64,000 bases of DNA from Meiothermus sp. (GTDB taxonomy: Bacteria > Deinococcota > Deinococci > Deinococcales > Thermaceae). Every line of letters begins with the position of its first letter. Positions within the stretch are counted from its first letter, which is position 1. The notes under the pieces were generated by a model that ran no database searches, was not told the origin of the DNA, and saw nothing but the letters and a program-made list of their open reading frames with translations. This document shows positions 8,536 through 15,449 of the stretch, one piece after another. The stretch is taken from positions 2,210,041 to 2,274,040 of the forward strand of contig NZ_BPIK01000001.1 of NCBI RefSeq assembly GCF_026004075.1. The letters are read 5' to 3'. The translations under genes and the position numbers were made by a program.

Positions 8536-9399
8536 TTATCTACCCCACTCCAGCTTGACAATCATCTCGGTGCCACGGGGGGCTACTTTGACCTCGAGTT
8601 TATCCCCACCCCGGCGGTACTCCGCCTCGTAGGCCAGGTTCTTCTTGCCCCCTTTGGACTTGAAGCTCACCTTCACCCAGCCTTTGGAGGTCAGGTCGCG
8701 GTGGTAGTAGCTGAAAATTTGCTCCACATCGCCGCCGCGATAGGCCACGCTGTACTCGGTGTCGTCGCGGTCTTCCCAGTTCACCCAGTACCCCGGCATG
8801 GGTGAGATGAAGTAGATGGGCGGCCTGGGCACCACGGGCTGCGGGTTGGCCGCCTGGCGGGGCTGTACGTTGTAGCGCACCGCATCGCTCACCCAGTCGC
8901 GGTCGGGCAGTGGGGTGACCACAATCGAGAGCGCCCTGGCCAGGTTGCCAGCCCCCTGCACCCGCATCTGCCCGCTGCGAATATCGGCAATCTGCGCGAG
9001 CGAGAGCGGCTGGCGGCTTGCTACTGCCAACACCTGATCTATTCCTGCGGGCCCGCTGATGGTGAACTCGTAGCGCGCCCCGGGTTCCGGAAAGCTATAG
9101 GTCTCCCTCGCCCGCAAATAGTTTCCAGGGTTGTAGGCATTGGGCAGAATCAGGTCAATCTGCCCATCGGCGTTGATGTTGAACAGGTAGACATAGGCGT
9201 TCTGGTTGACGCGGGTGTAAATCCTGATTTTGTCGCCAAAGAAGTAGGTCGCATTGCCCAGGCCCGCGGGGTCGCGGTCTACCCAGGTCTGCACCTCGAG
9301 GTCGGTGGGAACCGGGTTGACGATGATCCCTTGGGGGCTCAGTACCGGCGTGGCATAGGCCATCAGGCCCAGCAGGCTTGTTGCAATCAGTCGCTTCAT
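8536..9399 (-). CDS. secreted DUF4384 domain protein
   Basis: The 287-residue protein has a signal peptide (about residues 1-18) and then a domain of the DUF4384 type: a basic and aromatic segment GDKIRIYTRVNQNAYVYLFN followed by DLILPNAYNPGNYL. This domain is found in envelope proteins, including S-layer associated ones, but has no assigned reaction. The C-terminal part (about 200-287) is a separate small domain with many charged residues. GGAGGAGCGAG precedes the ATG. The gene is monocistronic, with a strong terminator. A periplasmic or surface location is likely. Confidence 0.78.
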   Translation of the reverse strand: MKRLIATSLLGLMAYATPVLSPQGIIVNPVPTDLEVQTWVDRDPAGLGNATYFFGDKIRIYTRVNQNAYVYLFNINADGQIDLILPNAYNPGNYLRARETYSFPEPGARYEFTISGPAGIDQVLAVASRQPLSLAQIADIRSGQMRVQGAGNLARALSIVVTPLPDRDWVSDAVRYNVQPRQAANPQPVVPRPPIYFISPMPGYWVNWEDRDDTEYSVAYRGGDVEQIFSYYHRDLTSKGWVKVSFKSKGGKKNLAYEAEYRRGGDKLEVKVAPRGTEMIVKLEWGR

Positions 9400-9526
9400 C
9401 TCGCTCCTCCTGGTTCAAGGGTAGGAAAGGAGCAGCCCCCAGCCATGAAGTTCACATCAGCAAAACTTAACTTTAGCGTTGAGCAATTCTTTAGCCAGTC
9501 AAACAATGGCACCCTGGTTGCACCAA

Positions 9527-9563
9527 AAACCCCCCTTATGCACTCTTTGCATAAAGGGGGTTT
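9527..9563 (-). terminator. terminator downstream of tRNA-Val
   Basis: An imperfect inverted repeat built on AACCCCCC and GGGGGTTT ends, on the minus strand, in a T-run. It lies 14 bases after the tRNA-Val CCA end and closes the Glu-Val tRNA transcript. Confidence 0.8.
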
Positions 9564-9576
9564 CTCGTCCTGGACG

Positions 9577-9652
9577 TGGTGGGCGACGAGGGACTCGAAC
9601 CCCCGACTTCATCCTTGTAAGGGATGCACTCTACCAACTGAGTTAGTCGCCC
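9577..9652 (-). tRNA. tRNA-Val (anticodon UAC)
   Basis: The 76 bases fold into a full cloverleaf. The acceptor pairs are GGGCGAC with GTCGCCC, the anticodon stem is CATCC/GGATG with loop CTTACAA, and the T arm holds GTTCGAGTC. CCA is encoded (9577-9579 on the plus strand as TGG). It lies 3 bases downstream of tRNA-Glu on the same strand. Confidence 0.97.
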
Positions 9653-9655
9653 GTG

Positions 9656-9731
9656 TGGTGACCCCAAGGGGATTCGAACCCCTGTTACCGCCGTGAGAGG
9701 GCGGCGTCCTAGGCCACTAGACGATGGGGCC
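9656..9731 (-). tRNA. tRNA-Glu (anticodon CUC)
   Basis: The 76-base cloverleaf has acceptor GGCCCCA paired with TGGGGTC (one G-U pair), anticodon stem CCGCC/GGCGG with loop CTCTCAC, and an encoded CCA. It heads a two-tRNA unit with tRNA-Val. Confidence 0.97.
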
Positions 9732-9813
9732 GCTGGAGTCTTGGGTCTGTGGGGATAGACCCACCAAAAGACCGTTCATAAGGGTAGCACAGGGTCGCCC
9801 TTTCGTAAAGATA

Positions 9814-9837
9814 AGCCCCCGGTTTTCGCCAGGGGCT
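9814..9837 (-). terminator. hairpin at the old 3' flank of tRNA-Lys
   Basis: A stem AGCCCC/GGGGCT with inner GG/CC pairs is followed on the minus strand by TTATCTTT. It lies just outside the left attachment site. In the chromosome without the element it would follow tRNA-Lys directly, so it was probably that gene's terminator. The rest of 9732-9840 holds nothing else that I can name. Confidence 0.6.
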
Positions 9838-9840
9838 CTG

Positions 9841-9886
9841 TGGTGGACCGCACAGGACTCGAACCTGTGACCAACCGATTAAAAGT
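9841..9886. repeat. attL, orphan 3' part of tRNA-Lys
   Basis: The 46 bases are identical to the tRNA-Lys 3' part at 16698-16743 except at 9860 (C here, T at 16717). It runs from the CCA end through the T arm and variable loop into the anticodon loop. No 5' half follows, so this is the chromosomal 3' end displaced by integration. Confidence 0.92.
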
Positions 9887-9988
9887 TGCCTTCCAGTCCT
9901 ACGGCTACTTCCGCTTGCTTTCGGACAATCCCGTCCTTATCGGAAATATCAAACGAAGGGGTTAGGTTGTATTCGGCTGTTTTTGGTT

Positions 9989-10019
9989 CCATAAACCGTA
10001 AATAAACCGTAAAACCGTA
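9989..10019. repeat. left arm-type repeats, three copies of AAACCGTA
   Basis: AAACCGTA occurs at 9993, 10004 and 10012 inside the left end of the element. The 14-base string covering the first copy (9989-10002) is repeated exactly at 16625-16638 at the right end. Position and repetition fit arm-type binding sites for the integrase. Apart from these repeats and a hairpin, the 267 bases from 9887 to 10153 contain no gene that I can support. Confidence 0.65.
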
Positions 10020-10080
10020 GGGCTATTTTGTGCGTTCTCTGGCCCTTTCTTGCGGTTACATGCGAGATGGTAGGATGAAC

Positions 10081-10104
10081 AAAACCCCTGGCCGGAACCA
10101 GGGG
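10081..10104 (-). terminator. hairpin terminator facing the left end of the element
   Basis: A perfect 7-bp stem CCCCTGG/CCAGGGG (10085-10091, 10098-10104) with a 6-base loop is followed on the minus strand by TTTTGTT. It would stop minus-strand transcription leaving the element towards attL, or attenuate rightward transcripts. Confidence 0.6.
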
Positions 10105-10153
10105 GCCTTTGCGCGGCTCCCCTATTCTACCGGCCACGGACTGGAGGGACAGC

Positions 10154-10711
10154 GTGGCCGAGTTGTTTACCCACCCTGAGCAAGAGGACTACCTGAAGCG
10201 CCGCTACCTGTGGGAACTGTGGACATCCCTGCTCGAGCTTGCCCCAACCTGCATGGCTTACCTGAGGGAACAAGGTGTGGATGCCTGGCTCGAGCACTGC
10301 GGGCTGCCCGAGGAGTTGCGCGATTGGGCTGAGGAATACCGCGCTGACCCCCACGGGTATGTGCCTTTAGGTTGGGACTGGCAGTATCAAACACCGTTCA
10401 CAGTGCGCCTGACCTGGCACTGGGAGCCTTTTCCCGAATACGACCCTACCCGGATGCCCCCGCATCTGTGGAAAGCGAAGGCTATTGCCTGGCTCGAGTC
10501 TTACATGCAAGCTGTAGAAGACGCTTACAAGCAAGCGGGATGGGTGGAAGCGCGGATCAAATACAACCCTGAGCACTTTGCGTGGCTGGCGTTGCGGCTC
10601 GAGGGGTTGAGCTACAAGCAAATAGCCGAGAAGTTGGAGCTCAAAGAGGATTACACCGCTGTGAGGATGGCGGTAAAGCGTTTGGCCAAGCATCTAGGGG
10701 TGAACATTTAG
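10154..10711 (+). CDS. element protein with C-terminal helix-turn-helix-like region
   Basis: I do not recognise a named family for this 185-residue protein. It is rich in Trp and acidic residues in its first two thirds. The end (LSYKQIAEKLELKEDYTAVRMAVKRL, about residues 147-172) has the pattern of a helix-turn-helix of the sigma-region-4 or LuxR type. I chose the GTG at 10154 because GGAGGG sits 5 bases before it; the frame is open for 15 more codons upstream without a ribosome binding site. As the first gene after the left end it may be a regulator, but no function should be assigned. Confidence 0.65.
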   Translation: MAELFTHPEQEDYLKRRYLWELWTSLLELAPTCMAYLREQGVDAWLEHCGLPEELRDWAEEYRADPHGYVPLGWDWQYQTPFTVRLTWHWEPFPEYDPTRMPPHLWKAKAIAWLESYMQAVEDAYKQAGWVEARIKYNPEHFAWLALRLEGLSYKQIAEKLELKEDYTAVRMAVKRLAKHLGVNI

Positions 10712-10756
10712 TCATCAAGCAGTTGTTCTATCCAAGAGAGCCATGACCGCTGCACC

Positions 10757-10785
10757 ATGCGGGATGTATGGAAAACATCCCGCAT
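10757..10785 (+). promoter_or_regulatory. perfect 11-bp inverted repeat enclosing a start codon
   Basis: ATGCGGGATGT (10757-10767) is exactly complementary to ACATCCCGCAT (10775-10785). The 7-base loop begins with the ATG at 10768 that starts the next gene. In mRNA this would hold the start codon in a hairpin loop and bury any ribosome binding site; in DNA it is a good dimeric operator. Both readings suggest autoregulation. Confidence 0.75.
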
Positions 10786-10980
10786 CTTTCGACTCTTTCT
10801 GAGGTTCACAGGCTCATTGGCTATGACCGGGTAGGGCGTGATGTCCTGTATGCCGTTGCGCGTCGGTATGGCGTGAAGTTGGGCAAAAGGTACTTGTTTC
10901 CCCGCCGCGTGGTACTGGCCCTGCTCGAGGGCCGTCTAGACGAGTTGGAAAACCCCGCCGGGGCTGGCGGGGCTGAGTAG
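10768..10980 (+). CDS. small DNA-binding-like protein of the element (excisionase-like)
   Basis: The 70-residue protein has a segment ILYAVARRYGVKLGKRYLFPRRVVLALL-like in pattern (residues 26-53) that matches the helix-turn-helix and wing layout of small excisionase or MerR-type proteins. The family call is tentative. No alternative start exists in frame, since a stop lies upstream at 10744. The ATG sits in the loop of an 11-bp inverted repeat, so expression is probably controlled. In comparable islands a small DNA-binding protein in this place controls excision or the operon. The gene is followed after 11 bases by the 152-residue gene. Confidence 0.6.
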   Translation: MENIPHLSTLSEVHRLIGYDRVGRDVLYAVARRYGVKLGKRYLFPRRVVLALLEGRLDELENPAGAGGAE

Positions 10981-10991
10981 GGGGGCTGACT

Positions 10992-11450
10992 GTGGGAATC
11001 CCTAACGACATTCTACGCGACCGGTTGACCTACCTGGCGTATTTTCCCCCCGAGCAACGGAGCACCGCCGCTAACAGCCTGCTCGAGGCGGTGCGCGCCG
11101 GGTGCTCCGAGCCTCACCAGGCGGTGAGCTACGCCCTCGAGAAGGCCGCCCGTCGCACCTGGAACGAGGCCGCCCACACCTTGAGGTTGCTGGCCGAACT
11201 GGACTTCGAGGCCCTGCTAGCCGGGGCACGCTGGGCTTTGTGGTGGGAGAGTCTGTCCCCCGAGGAGAAGCGCCGTTTTCGGGAGGGGCGGGCTGAGGAA
11301 GCCATAGAGCGCTGGATGGAGCAAAACCCACCCACAGACAGGCAACTCGCCTATTTGAACCGCCTGGGCTACCGTGGCCCGACACCCGCTAATCGGCTCG
11401 AGGCTTCCCGGCTGATTGACGAGCTCGTGGAAGGGGTGCGGCATGTCTAA
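10992..11450 (+). CDS. element protein with C-terminal LGYRGPTPANRLEAS motif
   Basis: This 152-residue protein starts with GTG at 10992, preceded by GGGGGGCTGA. The N-terminal two thirds are helical and charged, with no family I can name. The end (about residues 115-148) has DRQLAYLNRLGYRGPTP followed by NRLEASRLIDEL, a short module I associate with accessory and replication-related proteins of mobile elements; this association is from memory. The stop overlaps the start of the primase by 8 bases, so translation is probably coupled and a replication role is plausible. Confidence 0.6.
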   Translation: MGIPNDILRDRLTYLAYFPPEQRSTAANSLLEAVRAGCSEPHQAVSYALEKAARRTWNEAAHTLRLLAELDFEALLAGARWALWWESLSPEEKRRFREGRAEEAIERWMEQNPPTDRQLAYLNRLGYRGPTPANRLEASRLIDELVEGVRHV

Positions 11451-14220
11451 CCCTCTTCTGCAGGCCGCCCTCGAGTACGCCCGGCTGGGGTATGCGGTGC
11501 TGCCCCTGCTGCCCGGTGAGAAGCGCCCGCACAGCCGGTTGGTGCCCCACGGGCTGCGCGATGCCACCACCAACCCCGAGGTGTTGCGCCGCTGGTGGCA
11601 GGCTGTGCCCACCGCCGGGGTGGGCATCCTGCCCCCGGCTGAGGTGCTGGGGCTCGACTTCGACACGCTCGAGGTGTGGGAGCAGCTGCGGGCTGAATAC
11701 CCCGAGCTAGCCGAGGCCCCCCGGCAGCGAACCCCTCGGGGCGGGGTGCATGTCTTCCTGAAGCTGCCTAAAAGTCTGATAGGAAGCCTCACCAGCAGCA
11801 CCCGGAAGATGCCGGGGCTGGACTTGCGCGGCCTGGGCAAAGCGTACCTTGCGGCTGCCCCTACCGAGCTACCAAACGGGGGCTATAGCTGGGAAGTCCC
11901 CCTGCTGCCCCCGACTGAACTGCCCCTGCCCCCCGAGGGGCTGCTAAAGCGTCTGCTGCCCGAGCCCCCACCCCCACCACCTGAGTACCAGCCCGTGAAC
12001 TTCCGGGGCTTGAGGGACGACAAGCTGACCCGCCGCCTGGAAGGGCTCTTGCGCTGGGCCTGTGAGCGGGTAGCGGCTGCCCCTGAAGGGGTGCGGCATA
12101 ACACCCTGCTCTCCTATGCCCGAATGGCGGGGGGCTACGTGCACCTGGGGCTGGACCCTGAGCAGGCCACCCGCGCCCTGACTGCGGCTGGGGTGCAGGC
12201 CGGGCTACCCCACCCCGAGGCTGAGGCCACCGCACGGGACGGGCTGAGGTACGGGCTGGATGCGCCGTTGAAACTGCCCGCTGATGAGCGGGGTAGGGTG
12301 AGTGCTGGGCAAAACCCCCCACCCGCTGACCCCCGCGAGTCCCACCAGCAGGTGGTGGGACTACTCGAGGGGCTGACCCCCGAGACCTGGCCCGAGCAAA
12401 GAGCCGCTTTCTTCGAGGGCTTGCAAAGTCTCGACCCGGTGAGCGTAGACCTGCTGCTCAAGAAAGCCGCAAGCAGGCTAGGGGTGGGAGCGGGAACTTT
12501 GCAGAAGGCCTTCAAAGAGCACGCCAAGAGGGGTGAGGAGGCCGAGCCCACCGCCGCTAAGGAAATCCTCACCCGGCTGGCCCTTGAGCACAGCGAACTG
12601 TGGAGGGACGGGGAGGGAGACGCTTGGGCCACCTTGCGGGTGGAAGACCACGCGGAAAACTGGCCCGTGCGCTCGAGGGCCTTCAGACTCTGGCTCACCC
12701 GGCTGTACTACGAGGAGCGGGGTGGGGTTCCCAACGCGCAAGCGCTGCTGGATGCTTTAGTCGCTGTGGAGGCCAAAGCGCTGTTTTCCAAAGCTGAGCA
12801 CCCGGTGTACCTGCGGGTAGCCCACCAGGACGGGGCGGTGTGGGTCGACCTAGGACGACCGAACTGGCAGGCCGTGCGCGTCACCGCTGAGGGCTGGGCC
12901 GTTCTGCCCCCCGAGGTGCGCTTCCGGCGTAGCAAAGCCACCGGAGCCCTGCCCATCCCGATACAGGGAGGGGTGGGGGCGTTGAGGGATATTCTGAACC
13001 CCTGGGCCTTAGGTGAAGATTCCTACACCCTGGTAGTGGCCTGGACGCTGGGGACGCTGAGCGGTGGCCCTTACCCGGTGCTGGCCCTTTCGGGAGAGCA
13101 GGGAAGCGGAAAAAGCACCCTGGCCCGCACGCTACAGCGGCTTGTAGACCCTTCGGGAGATGTAAGCAGTATCCCCCGCGAGTCCCGCGACCTGTTTGTC
13201 GCGGCTAAGCACAGTCACGTACTGGCTTTTGACAACGTATCTGGCTTGCCGCCCTGGTTCAGTGATGACCTGTGCAAGCTGGCTACGGGTGGGATGCTGC
13301 GAACAAGGGAACTCTATACCAACGATGATGAGGCGTTTTTGAAGGCCAAACGCCCGGTAATCCTCAACGGGATTACCGATTACCTGACACAGCAAGACCT
13401 GGTAGATCGCTCTATCCTGTTGCACCTGCCCCCCCTCGAACAGCACCAGCCCGAGGCTGAACTGTGGGCTGATTTCCAGGAGGCCCACCCTCGAGCCTTA
13501 GGCGGGTTGCTTGACCTTACCGCCCTGGCCCTGCGTGAACTACCCCGCACCCGCACCCCTAACGTGCGCCTGGCGGATTTCGCCCGCTGGGCCTTGGCGG
13601 CTGAGTCGGGTTATGCCCCGCGCCCCGGAGCGTTTGAGCAGGCCTTTGCGGAGATGCGGGCGGAGTCGGTACGGGTTGGTTTGGACAATGAACCCCTATA
13701 CCCTCTGTTGCTGCGGCTGTTGGAGGAGGGGGCTTTTGAGGGAAGCGCCGGGGAACTGCTCGAGCGGTTGAACGCATTGCGGGGAGAGGACAAAAAAACC
13801 CCACCCGGCTGGCCTCGCACCCCCCACGCTATGGCTTCCTGGCTAAAGCGCACAGCCCCCGCCCTACGCAAGGTGGGGATTCAGGTTGCCCCCCTACCCC
13901 GCCAAGGGGACAAACGCCGCTGGGTCATAGAAAAAGTAGGGGGTACAAACGTCACAAATGTCATTGGTGTCATAAACCCCGTGCAGGACGCAAATCACAC
14001 CGTGACATTTCCCACCCACAATGACATTTCAAACGTCACCGCAAATGTCACCCCCCCGCCGGATGACATTTCAAATGTCATTTCCAACGGGCAAACGTCA
14101 CTTGAAGAATCGCGTGCAGGACGCACTGGTGACATTCATGACGTTTGTGACATTTCCAACCCTACTCTTTCTACGCAAGAGCAAGAGGAAGAGGGGGGTG
14201 ACTGGGAGGTGGTGCTATGA
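11443..14220 (+). CDS. bifunctional primase-polymerase / helicase of the element
   Basis: The 925-residue replication protein has an N-terminal primase-polymerase (archaeo-eukaryotic primase) domain. Its motifs are GLDFD (D72 and D74, metal binding), GGVHVF (H103) and GLDLRG (D127). A middle region of unclear fold follows, then an ATPase with Walker A SGEQGSGKST (K557) and a likely Walker B LAFDN (nucleotides 13219-13236). The C-terminal module at about 764-832 (GSAGELLERL, then WPRTPHAMASWLKR) recurs in the gene at 14521. Residues about 835-905 are encoded by the iteron cluster and read as low-complexity NVTNV/DISNV repeats. The ATG at 11443 has GGAAGGGG upstream; nine more codons upstream are open but lack such a site. 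It probably primes and unwinds the element's own origin. Confidence 0.88.
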   Translation: MSNPLLQAALEYARLGYAVLPLLPGEKRPHSRLVPHGLRDATTNPEVLRRWWQAVPTAGVGILPPAEVLGLDFDTLEVWEQLRAEYPELAEAPRQRTPRGGVHVFLKLPKSLIGSLTSSTRKMPGLDLRGLGKAYLAAAPTELPNGGYSWEVPLLPPTELPLPPEGLLKRLLPEPPPPPPEYQPVNFRGLRDDKLTRRLEGLLRWACERVAAAPEGVRHNTLLSYARMAGGYVHLGLDPEQATRALTAAGVQAGLPHPEAEATARDGLRYGLDAPLKLPADERGRVSAGQNPPPADPRESHQQVVGLLEGLTPETWPEQRAAFFEGLQSLDPVSVDLLLKKAASRLGVGAGTLQKAFKEHAKRGEEAEPTAAKEILTRLALEHSELWRDGEGDAWATLRVEDHAENWPVRSRAFRLWLTRLYYEERGGVPNAQALLDALVAVEAKALFSKAEHPVYLRVAHQDGAVWVDLGRPNWQAVRVTAEGWAVLPPEVRFRRSKATGALPIPIQGGVGALRDILNPWALGEDSYTLVVAWTLGTLSGGPYPVLALSGEQGSGKSTLARTLQRLVDPSGDVSSIPRESRDLFVAAKHSHVLAFDNVSGLPPWFSDDLCKLATGGMLRTRELYTNDDEAFLKAKRPVILNGITDYLTQQDLVDRSILLHLPPLEQHQPEAELWADFQEAHPRALGGLLDLTALALRELPRTRTPNVRLADFARWALAAESGYAPRPGAFEQAFAEMRAESVRVGLDNEPLYPLLLRLLEEGAFEGSAGELLERLNALRGEDKKTPPGWPRTPHAMASWLKRTAPALRKVGIQVAPLPRQGDKRRWVIEKVGGTNVTNVIGVINPVQDANHTVTFPTHNDISNVTANVTPPPDDISNVISNGQTSLEESRAGRTGDIHDVCDISNPTLSTQEQEEEGGDWEVVL
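13947..14155. repeat. iteron cluster AAAYGTCA/TGACRTTT, candidate replication origin
   Basis: Eleven exact copies of an 8-mer lie in 209 bases at the 3' end of the primase gene. AAAYGTCA occurs at 13947, 13956, 14031, 14043, 14073 and 14093; TGACRTTT occurs at 14003, 14022, 14064, 14139 and 14148. Two further copies (13966, 14130) differ by one or two bases. Two pairs form 17-base palindromes (14022-14038 and the perfect 14064-14080). Both orientations are used and the spacing is not a multiple of three, so the pattern serves DNA binding rather than a protein repeat. Confidence 0.8.
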
Positions 14221-14531
14221 CCCCCTGGCCCGCCCTCTTCTCCCGGCTGCCCCAACTGGTGGAAAAGCTCGAGGCGATAGCCCACTCCTTACTGACTGTG
14301 GAGGTAGACCGGGAGGTGGTGGCCCGGCTGGTGCGCCCGAGCCGGGCGGAACTCGAGGCCCACGCTCGCTGGCCCGGTATGCCCACCCACACCCCCGAGG
14401 GGTGGCTGCTCGAGGCCCTGAACAAAGTACGCCGCTACTATCCCGAGCCACGGGAGCGGGTGGCCCTGTATGCGGGAAACCAACCTGTGGCAGTGGTACG
14501 ACGCAGGGAGGGGGTGGGCCATGCCGCATAG
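14217..14531 (+). CDS. element hypothetical protein, 104 residues
   Basis: I do not recognise this protein. It starts at an ATGA overlap with the primase stop, so it is translationally coupled to it, and its own stop overlaps the next start by 11 bases. The protein is mostly helical, with a central EVDREVVARLVRPSRAELEA segment and a basic C-terminus. Its place in a tight string behind the primase suggests a replication accessory role, but nothing in the sequence shows it. Confidence 0.6.
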   Translation: MTPWPALFSRLPQLVEKLEAIAHSLLTVEVDREVVARLVRPSRAELEAHARWPGMPTHTPEGWLLEALNKVRRYYPEPRERVALYAGNQPVAVVRRREGVGHAA

Positions 14532-15057
14532 GTACCCCCACCTACCCGCTGCCCTGTTGGGGATGCTCGAGGTTGGAGCCTGGCAGGGAACCCCTACCGA
14601 GCTCTTCGCCGCCCTCGAGCCCCACCGGGTAGACCCCTGGCCCGCTAACCCGGTAGCCCTGTCCTTGTGGTTGAAGCACCACGCCAAAGCGCACGGCGTG
14701 CAGGTGGAGGCCCTCCACACCGGGGAGCACCGGCTGTTGCGGCTGGTACGGGAGTCTAACGGGTTGGTGGGTGCAACGATTCCGGCACATAGCGGCACGA
14801 TTCCGCCGCATACCGCCGCGTTTTGGAGCTTCCCCACCTGGGGGGCTTTGCTCGAGGCCCTACCCGGAGCGCTCGAGGGGGTGAGCGGGGAAGTCACGCT
14901 GGCTTTTGACATAGGGCGTGGTCGGGTAAGCCAGGCCGTCCCCATCACCTGGCTACCAGGGGCGGTAGGGCGCTGGGCGGCACAGTTTCCCCAAGCCCAT
15001 GAGATACGCATCTATCGCGGGGAAGTGGAGGTAGCCACCGTATGGCCTTTGGAATAA
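14521..15057 (+). CDS. element protein sharing the C-terminal module of the primase
   Basis: The 178-residue protein starts with ATG at 14521, with GGGAGGGGG upstream. Residues about 18-72 (GAWQGTPTELFAAL, then WPANPVALSLWLKHH and GVQVEALHTGEHRLLRL) follow the same pattern as the C-terminal module of the primase at about 764-832: a G-W/F-x-G-T/S start, WP in the middle and a basic end. That module is common behind mobile-element primases. The second half has no family I can name. A short tandem similarity at 14777-14812 (two copies of CACGATTCCG or near) encodes IPAHSGTIPPH. It ends the replication gene string. Confidence 0.65.
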   Translation: MPHRYPHLPAALLGMLEVGAWQGTPTELFAALEPHRVDPWPANPVALSLWLKHHAKAHGVQVEALHTGEHRLLRLVRESNGLVGATIPAHSGTIPPHTAAFWSFPTWGALLEALPGALEGVSGEVTLAFDIGRGRVSQAVPITWLPGAVGRWAAQFPQAHEIRIYRGEVEVATVWPLE

Positions 15058-15127
15058 TGTCGGAATTTGTCGCAATAAAAAAACTGACGTTCAACGGTTG
15101 AACAGGAGTACCAGGATGACCAACTGC

Positions 15128-15163
15128 CGTGAAACACTACGTGAAACAACACGTGAAACAACA
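15128..15163. repeat. three tandem 12-bp repeats, CGTGAAACA core
   Basis: CGTGAAACA starts at 15128, 15140 and 15152, exactly 12 bases apart, in the gap between the replication genes and the integrase unit. It could be an operator array or a second set of iterons. The rest of the gap (15058-15234) holds only the promoter described next. Confidence 0.7.
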
Positions 15164-15198
15164 CCGGCAAAATGTTCGTTTATTGCCATAAGCGCACT

Positions 15199-15226
15199 TT
15201 GACCATTGAGAACACAGTGATAAAAT
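15199..15226 (+). promoter_or_regulatory. promoter of the integrase unit
   Basis: TTGACC (15199-15204), a 16-base spacer and TAAAAT (15221-15226) lie 8 bases before the ATG at 15235. Transcription would start at or just before the ATG, so the message would be leaderless or nearly so. Confidence 0.75.
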
Positions 15227-15234
15227 AGTGATGT

Positions 15235-15447
15235 ATGCCAAGAGGACAGAACTTACACCGGGTTAGACAGCCCAAGGAAGTACGGCTCAAGCAGCTAGGG
15301 CTCAACACGCCCTTGAAGCCGGGGGAGAGAAGTGTGCTGGTGCGCGTCCGCCTGCACGAGCCATGGGCGAAACGCCTGCTGGAGATGACCCCCCAGGAGC
15401 GCGGGGAGGTCTTCATGGCCGGGGTGGAGGCCCTGCAAGGGAGGTAG
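15235..15447 (+). CDS. small basic protein upstream of the integrase
   Basis: I do not recognise this 70-residue protein. It is basic in its first half (MPRGQNLHRVRQPKEVRLKQLGL) and ends in a helical segment WAKRLLEMTPQERGEVFMAGVEAL. It is the first gene of the integrase transcript, and its stop lies 2 bases before the integrase start. It has a leaderless-type promoter. Position and size fit a directionality factor or an auxiliary DNA-binding protein, but this is inference only. Confidence 0.6.
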   Translation: MPRGQNLHRVRQPKEVRLKQLGLNTPLKPGERSVLVRVRLHEPWAKRLLEMTPQERGEVFMAGVEALQGR

Positions 15448-15449
15448 CC

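Noticed and set aside
13947-14155. Iteron region as a plain protein repeat
   Set aside because: The 8-mers occur in both orientations and in different frames with irregular spacing, which a peptide repeat would not produce.
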